A stretch of 64,000 nt of DNA from Sorex araneus. Lineage: Eukaryota > Chordata > Mammalia > Eulipotyphla > Soricidae. A model generated the notes under the pieces. It worked only from the letters and a program-made list of their open reading frames with translations, searched no databases and was not told the origin of the DNA. The DNA is taken from contig NC_073303.1 in assembly GCF_027595985.1 (NCBI RefSeq), positions 364,628,517 through 364,692,516 of the forward strand, given 5' to 3'. Position numbers and translations under genes: made by a program. Position 1 is the first letter of the stretch, and each line of letters starts with the position of its first letter. Shown here piece after piece: positions 11,397 through 22,199 of this stretch.

Positions 11397-11505
11397 ATGA
11401 GGCCAGAGAGACAGCATGTGTGAGGCTCTGCGTTTGATCCTAAAAGTATCAGGTGTGCCCCATGGTGGTACCTGGGCAGTGAACAGGGCCTACGTTCCGG
11501 CAGCA
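11397..11505 (+). mobile_element. Old SINE fragment
   Basis: GGCCAGAGAGACAGC head start, body decayed. Confidence 0.45.
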
Positions 11506-11534
11506 CCTGAACACCCAGTGTGGCCACTATTTAT

Positions 11535-11680
11535 TTTAGAAAGGGGTTTCTTGGAGAGAGCGCTCACTGGGCCCTGTTTGACTGCCCCGGCACCACAAGG
11601 GACCCAAGCATTGCTGACAGCACCCCCCAAGCAGAGTCAGAAGCAGCCAGTGAGCACCACTAGGTGTGGCCTATAAAAAT
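11535..11680 (+). mobile_element. Old type A SINE fragment
   Basis: Body end AGTGAGCACCACTAGGTGTG and a short A-rich tail remain. Confidence 0.5.
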
Positions 11681-11682
11681 AT

Positions 11683-11880
11683 TGGGCTGGGGGGGGTGAC
11701 TCCTATTCCGCTTAGTAGGCACAGGCTGTGCATACACTCGGACCCTCGTTCTAGTCCTGCTCCACATGCCAAGCACCCCCAGTGTTTCTGGGTGTGGCTG
11801 AAGGCTACTGAGCACCACTGGGGAGGCCCCGATGGTACCCAGCATTGCAGGGTCCAAGCAGTTCCCATCTCTAGATCCTA
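11683..11880 (+). mobile_element. Old type A SINE, rearranged
   Basis: TGGGCTGGGGGG head start, and two copies of the GAGCACC/GGTGTGGCT body end suggest an internal duplication or two merged copies. Confidence 0.4.
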
Positions 11881-11984
11881 GCAGGACTTATCAGGACCAT
11901 TTGGCCAAATATCACCAGAAATTCCTGGGTCCTCTGAGCAATGCAACGAAGATTCCCCCACTCCCCAAAATATATTTAAAGATT

Positions 11985-12120
11985 ATTTTTATATGCCATG
12001 AAAGGAATCCAAACAGATCATATGCTGTTTGATCTCATTTGTATGATGTTCAAATCCAGGCAGAACTAATCTCTGGTAACAGAATACAAAGGAGCACAGT
12101 GGGAGTTGAGGATTAGTGGG
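11985..12120 (+). mobile_element. L1 fragment
   Basis: TGATCTCATTTGTATGATG matches the L1 segment that usually follows the 'catggat' block. Confidence 0.5.
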
Positions 12121-12126
12121 GGGGTT

Positions 12127-12272
12127 GGGTGGGCAGATCGATAGTAGAGTAGGTAGGGCATTTGCCTTGCATCCCCGAGCATAGTCAGGAGTAATTCCTG
12201 AGTACAGAGTGAGTTGTTAACTCCAGAGCACTGCTGGGTATAACCCAAAAAGCCGAAAAAATAAATAAAAAA
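12127..12272 (+). mobile_element. Type A SINE with internal deletion
   Basis: The head passes directly from GCCTTGCAT to CCCCGAGCA, so box B is deleted. Confidence 0.75.
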
Positions 12273-12354
12273 GGGATTATTCTGGGGTATTGTCATTCTT
12301 AATCCACAACCTGGATTAATCACTTTGAAAATTATTAAACTACACATTAAAGTC

Positions 12355-12505
12355 AGGAGATGGTTCAACGGGCTGCCAGCAAGGCTATGCATGTAGTAAC
12401 CCTGGCCCCCAAGGTCCCCCAAACACTAGGAGACAACCCCACAAGTACAGAGGCCTGACATCCTCTAGACTCAGTATGGGTATGATCTAAAAAGCAAACC
12501 AATAA
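12355..12505 (+). mobile_element. Old SINE
   Basis: Weak head (GATGGTTCAACGGGC) and an A-rich end. Confidence 0.4.
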
Positions 12506-12804
12506 CAAACAATAAATTATAAGATTTCTGTATATGAATATTAGAATTCAGTTTTATATCTTACAAAAAAACAAACACAGAACACTCTTTTCTCCAGGGT
12601 TTTCTCTTTTCTCACCACACCCTACTTATCTAAAGGCTATGGAACTCACTAATAACTGCCTGGGCACTGAGAACTGTGAGGTACGCTATCTTTGTACTAC
12701 AGGAAACTACCATCAGTCATCAGCAACTGTGCAGTATGTAAGATCAGATATGCCTACATTTGGACAAGCTAAAAGTCAACATTCTAATATACAATGACTT
12801 CTTT

Positions 12805-12916
12805 GTTTGGTTTTTGAGACAAGTCGTATTTGGGGGATAATGCAGTGCAAAAGGATCAAACCCAGGATTCCTGCATGCAAAGCATACAGGAAGCACACGG
12901 AGCTATCTTTCCAGAC
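12805..12916 (-). mobile_element. Old SINE head fragment
   Basis: GATCAAACCCAGGATTCC is an inverted box B, followed by GAGCTATCTTTCCAGAC. Confidence 0.55.
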
Positions 12917-13016
12917 TATACTGACTTTCTTGCCAGTAACACCTAATCAACTACTAAAGAAAAAAAAAAACCATAACTGAATCAGTTTAAGACACACACA
13001 AACAAACAAAATCATT

Positions 13017-13172
13017 CAGGGCCACAGAGATAGTACAGGGATAAGTCAGATGCATATAGCTGAACCTAATTTGACCCCCAGCACTGCATGGTCCAAGCAT
13101 CCCTAGGAAAGACCTGAGCACTGAGCCAGGAGTAGTCCAAGCACACTGGGTGCAGCCCAAACCTACCCCACC
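13017..13172 (+). mobile_element. Old type A SINE
   Basis: GGGCCACAGAGATAGTACAG head and GAGCCAGGAGTAGTCC body. Confidence 0.65.
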
Positions 13173-14049
13173 AACCATTCAGACCCAGTGCATGACTCAG
13201 TGGCTAAGTCACAAGCATGAGGCCATGAACTCCACACCCAGTGCTCGAGGTTGCACTGGGGCAACATATTTCACCCCTACACCACAATCCCAAGGAGCAC
13301 AGTCTAGGTTCTGCTGTTCATTATCCCAGCACCCCAATAGTGTGCAGTCGCAAGAGCATGCATAGCCAGGTGTGTGCAAGCATCACAACTAACGTGTGCA
13401 AGCTCAGTGAGCACCATAACTAAAAACATGCAAGGCAAGACCGCAGGCAGAACTGTCCCCAACAAGCACTATAACCAGAATGTGTGTGCGCCAGCACCAG
13501 AACTAAAGGGAGCAAGCCCAATGAGCACATATGCAAGCACTGCAACGGGACCCCCAGCAAGCGCCAAGGGTGCAAGAACAATCACATCACTACAGCGAAG
13601 CACATCACCAACCCTGTCATTTCAACAATAAGGAAAGAAAAAAAATATTTAATTCATTTTGAGTTTATCTTTTTAACACAGCAGTACACTCAAGTTATAA
13701 TACCCACTAAAGACAATGCTGGCACTGCTTATAACCATTAAAATGTACCTGGATGTCTAACATCTTGGATATACAAATTTGATAAGTATACATACACACT
13801 GGGGTAAATTATTCTTTCATTCTCTGAGCAATATGGGTAGTCACATTTTATTATTCCAGTTATATAGTTAGGAGGAAGATTAGAATGTGAACCGAATTTT
13901 ATCCTGAAACAGCTTGCAGCAAAGCTGTATTAAGTCACTGAAGGCAACATTTACTGAACACACCAGGCTCTGTGCAATACAGAGATGTGGCTGCGTTTTT
14001 CATTCCGCTTAGGCTGGAGAAAACTTTGCAGTCTAATAGCGTGTTCAGG
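13173..14049. other. Degenerate repeat-rich intron stretch
   Basis: 13180-13640 contains several decayed SINE-like pieces (GCATGACTCAGTGGCTAAG; repeated GCAAGCACTGCAAC-like words) that I cannot separate. 13640-14049 shows no feature. TXNL1 intron 1. Confidence 0.4.
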
Positions 14050-14216
14050 ACCTCAGATATAGTACAGGCAGGGATTCAGGCATTTTATCTTATACATTGC
14101 CAACACCACTTCGATCCCTGGCACTGCATATGGTCCCCAAAACACTGCCAGGAGTGATCTCTGAGCAGAACCAGGAGTAGGACCTTAGCACCAGTGTGGC
14201 CCCAAAACCAACAAAT
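14050..14216 (+). mobile_element. Type A SINE, old
   Basis: TTCGATCCCTGGCACTGCAT box B and full body; A-tail decayed to ACCAAC. Confidence 0.7.
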
Positions 14217-14326
14217 ATGTAAATAAATAACATGTGTCCAGCAACAACTTCAAACAAGTTATCTAACCTCACTGTGAACCCATTAATTCCTCACTGGTAA
14301 AATGATCATTTTAAGAACTGAATGAG

Positions 14327-14432
14327 GGCCAGAGAAAGAATGCCCCACAAGCCGGGCAGGTGCCCCAGCAATGCCCAGAGTGACCTTAGTAGCCCCTTGA
14401 GCATTGCCATGTGTGGCCAAAATAAACAAAAA
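14327..14432 (+). mobile_element. Old SINE, deleted internally
   Basis: GGGCCAGAGAAAGAATG start and GAGCATTGCCATGTGTGGCC end. Confidence 0.55.
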
Positions 14433-14532
14433 ATTCAATGAGTGAACAAAAAGTGCCTAGTCAATTAACTTACACAAAATAAATATACAAGATGGCGATT
14501 ATTTCACTGGTTTTGAAAAAAGTACTGGAGAG

Positions 14533-14719
14533 GGGCTGGAGCAATAGCACAGCGGGTAGGGTGTTTGCCTTGCACACGGTCGACCCGGGTTCGATTTCCA
14601 GCATCCCTTATGGTCCCCTGAGCACCACCAGGAGTAATACCTGAGTGTAGAGCCAGGAGAAACCCCTGTACATCACCGGGTGTGACCCAAAAATTTAAAA
14701 AACAACAACAACAAAAAAC
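14533..14719 (+). mobile_element. Type A SINE, full length, 9-bp TSD
   Basis: TSD ACTGGAGAG at 14524-14532 and 14720-14728; tail (AAC)n. A second type A copy begins right after the TSD. Confidence 0.92.
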
Positions 14720-14728
14720 ACTGGAGAG

Positions 14729-14901
14729 TCAGAGCCATAGTATAGTGGGTAGGGCATTTGCCTTGTATGCAGCCAACCCAGATTCAATCCCTGGCACCCC
14801 ATATGGTTCCCCCAAGCACTGCCAACAGTAATTCCTGAGTGCAGAGCCAGGAGTAAACCCTGAGCATCTCCAGATATGACCCAAAAACAAAAACGAACAA
14901 C
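14729..14901 (+). mobile_element. Type A SINE, abutting the previous one
   Basis: Complete but more diverged (older) than the copy at 14533, which inserted at its 5' edge. Confidence 0.85.
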
Positions 14902-14905
14902 CGAG

Positions 14906-15057
14906 AAGGGCCAAAGAAGTAATCCAGTACAGGGGTTAAGGCTCTTGCCTTGCATCCTACCCACCTCAGTTTGAATTTCCGGCACCACACAGAGATCACT
15001 GAGCCAGGGAAAATTCCCTGAAATGCACCAATTTGACAGAAATCTCCCCCACCAAAG
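14906..15057 (+). mobile_element. Old type A SINE
   Basis: Third copy in a head-to-tail series; body heavily changed after CCGGCACCAC. Confidence 0.65.
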
Positions 15058-15065
15058 GGCAGTCA

Positions 15066-15130
15066 AGGATGCAGTTTAGTGGTAGAGAGCTTGCCTGCAT
15101 TTATAGGACCCCTGGTTTGATTAACTCAGT
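15066..15130 (+). mobile_element. ID-like SINE fragment
   Basis: GCAGTTTAGTGGTAGAGAGC is tRNA box A-like; the tail is not preserved. Confidence 0.45.
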
Positions 15131-15259
15131 GTATTTTATAAAAATACCATCAGAAATGAGAAGGCAAAGAACAGGAGAAAACGGTTCCAAATCATACACA
15201 GTGGACCCTGAACAAGATGGAGACCAGCACTCATAGAAAAACTTAAAAAAAAAAAAAAA

Positions 15260-15473
15260 GGCGTGGGTGAGCGGTGCAAAACCACAGCACAGCGGGTAAG
15301 GCACCTGCCGTGTATGAGGCCAACCCAGATTTGATCCTCAGCATTCCATATGGTCCTCCGAGCACAGCCAGAAGTAATTTCTGAGTGCAGAACCAAGAGT
15401 AACCTGAGCACTGCAGGTTGTGCCCCTGGCCCCCACCAAAATAAATAATAATAATAATAATAATAATAAAAAT
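15260..15473 (+). mobile_element. Type A SINE with (AAT)n tail
   Basis: Full head and body; the tail has become a (AAT)9 microsatellite (15444-15470). Confidence 0.85.
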
Positions 15474-15769
15474 ACCTACAGTCTTCCCTAAACACCTTCA
15501 GGAAACTGGTTTCCTAATACAGATAACGAAGGACACCAAAAGCAATTTCTTTGCAGCTGGCCCTTCAAATTATGAGTTCTGCACTTCAGGTTGGTTGAAT
15601 CTGTAAATAATTTGAAACCCATGGATATGGAGGGGCAGCAGTTTCTTACTGAAAAGAACATACATATTAAGAGGATCCTCAAAGTATAGACCCACTGCTA
15701 TTCAACAGTTAACTGCATCTGGAAGAGATTAATACCAAAATACATTAAAAACTCTTTTAAAGAGCGGCA

Positions 15770-16560
15770 AAACTCTTTAGAGTTTTCGAACAACAAAAAC
15801 GCAAACAAAACCAATTCAGAAATGGGTAAAGAACTTGAACAGACACACTCCAAAAATAGACAAACGGCCAATAAGTACATGAAAAGATGCTTCACGTAGG
15901 TTTTTTGGGGGGAGGGGAGAGGGTGGACGTTAAATTTTGAGGCCCTAAGGGTGATACTCAAGGCTTATTTCTGGCTTTGTGCTCAGAGTTCATTCCTAAA
16001 TAGGTTCAGGAGTGGTCTCTGTGGTGACTGGAATCAACTTGGGTTGGCCACCTGCAAGGCAAGCATCCTGCCCACAAGTCCTACTGCTCCAGCCCACATC
16101 ATTAATCATTAGGGAAACGCAAGAAAAACCATGGCTATCACTTCACTCTTACAGATGGCTACTACCAATAGAGAGTGCTAACAAGAAGACGGGCAAAGCA
16201 AAAGCCTCATGCATTGATGGGTGGTGGGAATGCAAGCTGTGGGAAACAGTTTGGTGGTTTCTCTAAAATCTAAATGCTTTCACAATTTATAACCCAGCAA
16301 TTCCACTCCCTATAAAACAACTAAAAGATCTATAAGCAGAGATTCCCACACTTGAAACTCACTCAAAGAGGTTTCTTGGGGCGGGGAAAAAAAGGATTTC
16401 CTTTCTTGTGCATCAAAGTTCACAGGAGTATTATTCACAGTAGTCAACAGGTAAAATTGAAACGCTTATCCATAGATGAGGAAGCAAAACACGGTTGGAA
16501 AGTTGAATACTACGTAGACTTAGAAAGAAAATTCCAAAGTATGCTCTAATCTGAATGGTT
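15770..16560 (+). mobile_element. L1 ORF2-end/3' region, interrupted by a SINE
   Basis: Motifs in order match mammalian L1: AACAGACACACTCCAAAA, ATTAGGGAAACGCAAGAAA, GGTGGGAATGCAAGC, CCAGCAATTCCACTCC and GTTGAATACTACGTAGAC. A minus-strand SINE splits it at 15898-16096. No open reading frame remains. Confidence 0.8.
15898..16096 (-). mobile_element. SINE inserted in the L1
   Basis: Inverse type A-like unit ending GCTCCAGCCC, between GATGCTTCA and CATCATTAAT of the L1. Confidence 0.7.
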
Positions 16561-16573
16561 CTTGAAAACATAC

Positions 16574-16748
16574 CTGGCGGAGAGATAATACAGTGGGTAG
16601 GGTATTTGCCTTGCACAAGCCTGACCCACGTTCGATCCCTGGCATCCCATATAGTCCCCCAAACACGGCCAGGAGTAATTCCTGAGTGCAGAGCCAGGAA
16701 TAACCCCTGAGCATCACCGGGTGTGACCCCCCCCCCAAAAAAAAAAGG
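16574..16748 (+). mobile_element. Type A SINE
   Basis: Full length, with C10 then A10 replacing the usual CCCAAAAAGC end. Confidence 0.85.
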
Positions 16749-16817
16749 GAAAAGACAACATATACTAAATGAAATACAAAACAGAAACACAAATTTAATT
16801 TTTTATTTCTGATACAT

Positions 16818-16906
16818 TTTGGTATTAGTTTTTTGTGGCATCGGGGATGGAACCTAGGGCTTCCACACAAACTCCAACCCTGTGAACCAGCTCCTCTGCC
16901 CAAGGA
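16818..16906 (-). mobile_element. Old SINE head fragment
   Basis: GGGATGGAACCTAGGGCTTC resembles an inverted box B region. Confidence 0.4.
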
Positions 16907-17007
16907 CAAACACTGTATGAATCTACTTACATGAGGTATCAAGATTGGTGTATCAGAAATGTAAGAGACAAAAGGAAAACTAGAAGTTACAAGTGACAGA
17001 TGGGGTG

Positions 17008-17181
17008 GGGCTGAGGGGTGGGACAGAAAGAAAGCTCCATGTCTGAGCACATGCTTTTAACACCAGGGGCCTGAGTTTGATCCCTGGTATTCTCATCTCC
17101 TGGCATCACCAAGAGCAACCCCCACCAGAACTGAGAACAGCCCCTGAGCACCATCAGGTGTGAGTCCAAAACCAAAAGCAA
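17008..17181 (+). mobile_element. Type A SINE, old, with near-perfect TSD
   Basis: TGACAGATGGG occurs directly before it and again just after its AC-rich tail near 17187. Confidence 0.65.
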
Positions 17182-17547
17182 ACAGATGACAGATGGGATT
17201 ACAGAGAACGCTTACAGATTTTCTCCGAGCTAGTGGCGCTTAAGAGGGAGCTGGGAGGGAGGACAGGGTAAATCAAGGGGTAACATCCGACCCTGGGAGC
17301 CGAGCAGGGTCTCACTCAAGGGAAGATCAGTCAAGACACTCGCTAAAATCTGGGTTTTCGGCTAGTCCACTTTTCAGAGGGCAGCACCGCGCACACCAAC
17401 ACCGGGATTCCTCCAGCGCTCGCTACCACCGGAGGAGACTTACCAAGGGCAGTTCAGGTTTTACAAGATTCCTGTCTCCTGTCCTCTTTCCTCTTTCGCC
17501 CCTCTCCTCCCCACCCCCCCCCCCACAAGTCAAAAGAGTGAAATCTA

Positions 17548-17707
17548 GGGACTGGAGTGATAGCACAGCGGGGAGGGCGTTTGCCTTGCAGGCGGCTGAC
17601 CCAGGTTCGGTTCCCAGCATCCCATATGGTCCCCCGAGCACCGCCAGGTGTAATTCCTGAGTGCAGAGCCAGGAGTGACCCCTGTGCATCGCCGGGTGTG
17701 ACCCAAA
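17548..17707 (+). mobile_element. Type A SINE without poly(A) tail
   Basis: Near-consensus up to GTGTGACCCAAA, then G-rich sequence. It is the last repeat before the TXNL1 CpG island. Confidence 0.88.
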
Positions 17708-18335
17708 GGGGGGAAGGGGGAGGGGGGAAGTGAAGTATCTTTGGTGAAGCCCAGGGTTCTGGCCACCTGATTAAAACGGGGATAACCAGCTGCAATCACG
17801 TACACAGGCGAGCGGAAACCACCAAGCCAGTAACTCAACGAGTAATAATAATAATAATAATTTGTAAAGTTTCAGAACACGAAAAAAAGGCTCCAGATTC
17901 AGTCACCACCACCACCACCACCACCCTGGCAAAGGGCATTCACGGCTTGAACCATGCAACCCCGGTAGCGGGGCTCCCACCGGAAATCTACCCGAGCCGT
18001 CCCAGACCTGCGGGGATGAGGGGTGGGGACTGGGGTGGGGGGGGGTGGAGGGGAGGAATAACGCCAGGCGGGGGCGTTTCTCGGGTGTCGGGGCAGCGGG
18101 GCTGCAGGAGAGCAGGGGGGGCGCGGGCGGGGCTCCCCGAGGCGGGGGGGGGGGGAGGTCGCGGCGGGGGACGCCCCTCACGCCCAGCAGAGCCCGCCCG
18201 AGGGAGGGTCCCCGGGGGGCGGGGGGCGCCGCGGGCGGGCGGGAGGAGCGGGGAGGGCGGGGGGCCCGCGCAGCCCGCGCCGAGGCCTAGCGGGGCGCGC
18301 CGGGGCCGGGGCGGCGCGGAGGGGCCCGGCCTCAC

Positions 18336-18433
18336 CCTCGCATGGTGAACTTGACCACGGCGAGTCTGGAGCCCGCGCCGCTGAGCTCGGGCTGGAAATC
18401 CGGGTCGCTCCCGACCGGCTTCACTCCCACCAT
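18336..18433 (-). CDS. TXNL1: TXNL1 coding exon 1 with start codon
   Basis: The exon encodes MVGVKPVGSDPDFQPELSGA and on to VKFTMR, plus two bases of Gly33. The donor is CGAGG|GTGAGG. The ATG at 18433-18431 has A at -3 and G at +4, a strong Kozak context. The reading frame stays open upstream because the sequence is GC-rich, but the known TXNL1 protein starts at this MVGVKPVGSD, so the upstream extension is rejected. The exon lies inside a CpG island and is separated from exon 2 by 11.2 kb. Confidence 0.95.
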
Positions 18434-18587
18434 TCTCACGAGGGTCCCCCGCAGGGCGGCGGCCGCGACGCCACAGGCTTCGAAACTGTGAGGGGGGGAA
18501 AAAAAAAAAAGAAAAAAAAAAAGCCGACGAGGCGGGCGGGGAAGGGGAGAGAGGTCAAGCAGGGCCGAGGCCTGGGCGGGCGAGGCG

Positions 18588-18605
18588 CGGCGGCGGCGGC
18601 GGCGG
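18588..18605. repeat. (CGG)6 repeat upstream of TXNL1
   Basis: Six uninterrupted CGG units (CCG on the TXNL1 strand) lie about 155-172 bp upstream of the TXNL1 start codon, in the promoter or 5' UTR. Confidence 0.9.
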
Positions 18606-18990
18606 CGCTCCCCGGGCTCGCTCAGTGCCGAGTCACGCCAGGGAGCGGAGCGGCCGAGGGGGCGGGGACGGCAGGGGGAGGGGAGAGCTGAGGCGCAGCG
18701 ACGCCGAGCGACGCCCAGCAGCCACTGCGCGGCCGCACCGCCGGCGCGGGCGCACCGCGTCACTTCCGCTCTCTTCCGTCCCGTCCAATCCTAAGGCGCG
18801 AACCGGAGTCCCGCCCTCGCCCGAGTTACGCCTGACCGGACGGCTTGGCGCAGGCGCAGACGTGTCGCGGCTTCCCGGGGGCTCCCCGAGTCTTGGGAAT
18901 TCAGCGTCTTCTTCCTCCGCGATTCCCGGACCCGAGACTCTCTCCAGGGGCGTTCTTGGGCTGGGCGGAGGGACCCTCTCTTTACTCCGG

Positions 18991-19651
18991 GGTCTTGTGG
19001 CCACTGCCGCTCAGGCCTGAAGAATTTCTCCCATTCGTTTTGATCTAGTTTGAGCATGGGGCGCGTTTATTATTGGATCGATTTTCAGAGCACGTTTAGC
19101 ATAGTGCTAAGATTTCAGCGCAAACAAGTGATGGTAGAAAGAATGAATCTGAAAATACAGAAATAGGGGCAAGTTAAAGTTAGAGTTTTGAAAGTCATTT
19201 GGTGGAGGTGGTGAATGATGCCCAAGAAGTGTGGAAATGGGGCGGGCCCCAAAGGAATTAAGAGCTTGTCTCCAAATGACACCCAGCAAGCCCCTCTATG
19301 CATAAGAAAGCAATGAATGTTTACCCAATCTTGCCCTCCGTTCTTCCTTGCTTCCCCCCACTCGTTAAAAAGCCTTGTCATAAATCTAGGTTTCAAACAT
19401 CTGGACACACTGGAAGCCATCCTGTGGCCCATCAGTCTGCAACTTGTCCTTTCTGAAAAACTGGCTTACTAAAACAGAGCTGACTGCATACCTTGCAACG
19501 GAAGGGGCCCGGCTTTGATCTGGGGAGTATAACCCCAACAGAGGCTTTTCCAGTATAAGCGGCCTCCTTTGGGGGAGTGGAGGTTCATTGTTAGCACGCA
19601 GGAACCATGCAGTGCTGGCATGGAATCTGGGTTCCCTGCAAGCAAAGTTAT
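18991..19651. other. Intergenic, no feature seen
   Basis: AT-neutral sequence just upstream of TXNL1 with no repeat or coding signal that I recognise. Confidence 0.4.
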
Positions 19652-19808
19652 TGCTCCACGATAGTACAGCAGGTAGGGCGCCTTGCACAGGGCAGACCCT
19701 GGTTCCATCCCAGGCACCTTCATGCGGTCCCCCTACCCCCACCAAGACTAAGTCCAGAGCACAGAGCCAGGAGTCAGCACTGAGCACCTCTCAGTTGGGC
19801 ATCAAAAC
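19652..19808 (+). mobile_element. Type A SINE, old
   Basis: GATAGTACAGCAGGTAGGGC head; body recognisable to GAGCACCTCTCAGTTGGGC. Confidence 0.65.
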
Positions 19809-19861
19809 AGTGTGCACACTTTTTTGGTACATTGGGAATCCCAAAAAGTATTCTGGGGTCA

Positions 19862-19945
19862 TGCTTGGCATGTGAGGTAGTGTCTGGTGTTGAACTCTGA
19901 GCCTCCTGATACCAGGCATGTGCAACCAATGAACTAGTCCCAAGC
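19862..19945 (-). mobile_element. Old SINE fragment
   Basis: Inverse head remains (GTTGAACTCTGAGCC, CAGGCATGTGCAACC). Confidence 0.4.
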
Positions 19946-20127
19946 TTCCAGTTTTATTCTTTAGAATTCCTTCTTTGCTTCTCACTGAATGCATTTCTTT
20001 TTTATGTAAACTGTGTACCAAATATGCTGCCACTCTAAGGCTTGTACATATCGTCTCTGCCAACAGAGGCCCTTGCTCTAGCTTCCTAGCTCAAAAAATT
20101 ACTGCCAGAACTCCACCAAGATGGAAA

Positions 20128-20300
20128 TGCCTGGATCAGAGAGATGATACTGTTGATAAGGCTCTCGCCTTAAATATTTGGCTGATCCCGGTTCAACTGT
20201 GGCACCACATGTGGTTCCCCCGAGCACCACCACAGGTCACTTCTGAGTTCAGAGCCAAAAATAGTCCCGAGCACCACAGGGTATGACTGGAAAACGTGAA
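20128..20300 (+). mobile_element. Type A SINE, old
   Basis: CCCGGTTCAACTGTGGCACC box B region and full body. Confidence 0.7.
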
Positions 20301-20419
20301 AAAACAACAAAGAAGGCAAATGCTCTGCTGATGATCATTCCTGTAAATGTTAATTGGGGGCGCCATAGGAAATTGCTCCGGCATCTCTTGTGTGATCTTG
20401 ACTGCAGTATTTTATTTCC

Positions 20420-20627
20420 ATCACTGTATCACTGTCATCCCATTGTTGCTCGAGCGGGTACCAGTAACGTCTCCATTGTGAGACTTGTTGTAACTGTTTT
20501 GGGCATAGCTTTTGGCATATCGAATATGCCACAGGTAGCTTGCCAGGCTCTCCCGTGGGGGCAAGATACTCTAGGTAGCATGCCGGGCTCTCTGAGAGGG
20601 ACGGAGGAATTGAATCCAGGTTGGCAA
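20420..20627 (-). mobile_element. Type B SINE lacking its tRNA head
   Basis: The body is complete from the ATCACTGTATCACTG end to GGACGGAGGAATTGAATCC, but the tRNA head is missing beyond TTGGCA: a 5'-truncated copy. Confidence 0.88.
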
Positions 20628-21124
20628 TGAATATTTTTTCAAATATTAACATGTTTCATTCTAGCTATTTAGACAGAGAAGTCATTGTTATAGGCTGTAA
20701 GATTATTTGTAGAATTTCCAGGAGGGACAGGGAATCAAACTGGTGTGCTCAGATCAGAAACAGAATAGCCACAGGGAAATGCCCAGTACATGGGAACTAT
20801 TCTGGTGCAAAGGGCAATGCAGTGCTTCCATTGACCACACTAACGGCCAGTTAGAGCAGTACCTCTCTGTGGCTCACGGGAAAGCCCTGGCTGCAAGGCA
20901 TCCTGGGAAATAAGTTTGTCTGGCTCTGAAGTACAGGCAAGCAGGCTACAAGTGTGTGGGAGAGAGCTAATCTGCCAGAGTAGCTTTTGTTTTCTAAGCA
21001 CTTAAAAAATGTTTTTTTTTAAAATATCATCTAATTCTAGAAAAATGTACAGAGATAGGTACCCCTTTTTTGAAAGGATAATAAAATATATACAAATATA
21101 ATATAAAACATACCATCTCAACCT

Positions 21125-21252
21125 TTTGTTTTGAAGACCATGTCGCATGTTGGGGGTCATTCTTTGTGGTGCTGGGATCACATCCAGGAGTTCTGAGTGA
21201 TTCCGTGTGTAAACCATATACTTCATCTCTTTGAGCCATTTCCCTGGCCTCG
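21125..21252 (-). mobile_element. Old SINE
   Basis: Ends CTCTTTGAGCCATTTCCCTGG (inverse head). Confidence 0.5.
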
Positions 21253-21660
21253 TTATTGCCATTTTAAATGTTTATATTTGCTTCCAAAGAAAAGAACTAA
21301 ATTTTACCAAGAAATCTCATAAATTCCTCTGATATATACATTTCTTTAAATAGCTGAACTTGTACTGTAAAAACCCAAAGATAGAGATTTATTGACAAAC
21401 TTTATAAATCATATAACCTTATCAAAAAATGGTATAGTACTAACACTGAAAGAAGCCCGTAAACTTTACAATCTTAGCATATCAAAATCCCAACTACATC
21501 AAAACCCTACAACTAACTTTCCCATAACATTTTGTCACCTCTCTCCTGAAGAGTAAAGCACTGATATTAATTTATATAATTAATCAATAACATGGTTTAT
21601 ATACCAGTTTAATGGCTTATTAACTAGTTAATTTATTTACTTTTATTTATTTACTTATTT

Positions 21661-21836
21661 TCTGTTTTGTTTTGGGGCCACACTCAGCTATGCCAAGGAC
21701 TTACTCTTGGCTCTGTGCTCAGGGATCACTCCTGGCAGGGCTCCGGGGATAATATGGGATCCTGGTGATCGAACCCAGGTCAGATGCATGTAAGATAAGT
21801 ACCCTACCTTACCCTCTGTTATATCTCTTCTCACCC
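21661..21836 (-). mobile_element. Type A SINE, older subtype
   Basis: GGGGCCACACTCAGC start and CTCCTGGCAGGGCTC body; head decayed. Confidence 0.75.
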
Positions 21837-21871
21837 TAGTTAATTTATTCTTAAAAGTAGTTTCAGGGGGC

Positions 21872-21968
21872 CAGGGAGTTGACTCAGTGGTGTAGTTCAG
21901 TGATCAAATACATCCCTTGCATGCACGAAGTCCTGGGTTCAATCCCTAACAAAAGCAGAACAAAAATT
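21872..21968 (+). mobile_element. ID-like SINE
   Basis: TTGACTCAGTGGTGTAG and CCTGGGTTCAATCCCTAAC (box B) followed by an A-rich end. Confidence 0.6.
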
Positions 21969-22199
21969 TTTGATGATAACTTTTAACTTCTTGAAGTTTT
22001 AAGGGCAAAATAGAAATTATTTATGTGGCTTATAAATGTTAAATAAAAAGAAATTCTGCTTTAGACTGTCAAAGTGTGTATTTATGGAATTTGAGACTTG
22101 AATACTATTTCCCATTATTGTCCCTAGGGGGAGCAATGTTATTTAGTCAAAAGGATGTGATTTCCAATTAGATATTACATGCCTTTTTATTTTGTATCT

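Larger units (their letters stand above)
1..18700 (-). other. TXNL1: TXNL1 gene, 5' half (exons 1-4 and introns)
   Basis: Four exons on the minus strand join in frame into residues 1-164 of thioredoxin-like protein 1 (TXNL1/TRP32), which is about 289 residues in mammals; the remaining exons lie beyond position 1. Introns are 7136-18335 (11.2 kb), 1931-7038 (5.1 kb), 495-1756 (1.3 kb) and the partial 1-371. All six visible splice junctions are GT-AG. The upper end is set near the CpG-island promoter because no transcription start can be read directly. The family is a cytosolic and nuclear oxidoreductase with an N-terminal thioredoxin fold and a C-terminal PITH domain that docks on the 26S proteasome. 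Confidence 0.93.
17950..18990 (-). promoter_or_regulatory. TXNL1: CpG island and promoter of TXNL1
   Basis: This kilobase is very GC- and CpG-rich compared with the AT-rich flanks. It spans TXNL1 exon 1, the presumed 5' UTR (about 18434-18700) and upstream DNA. Read on the minus strand, there is an ETS/GABPA-like GCGGAAGTGACG at 18759-18770, an NRF1-like GCGCAGGCGCAG near 18848-18860, and an inverted CCAAT box at about 18784. No TATA box is seen, which fits a housekeeping promoter. Motif function is inferred; the CpG density is directly visible. Confidence 0.85.

Noticed and set aside
16520-17050. 176-codon minus-strand open frame
   Set aside because: Its core is the antisense strand of the type A SINE at 16574-16748 and the rest is non-conserved intron.
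18434-18763. In-frame N-terminal extension of TXNL1 exon 1
   Set aside because: The family protein starts at MVGVKPVGSD with a strong Kozak context; the upstream frame is open only because of GC content.
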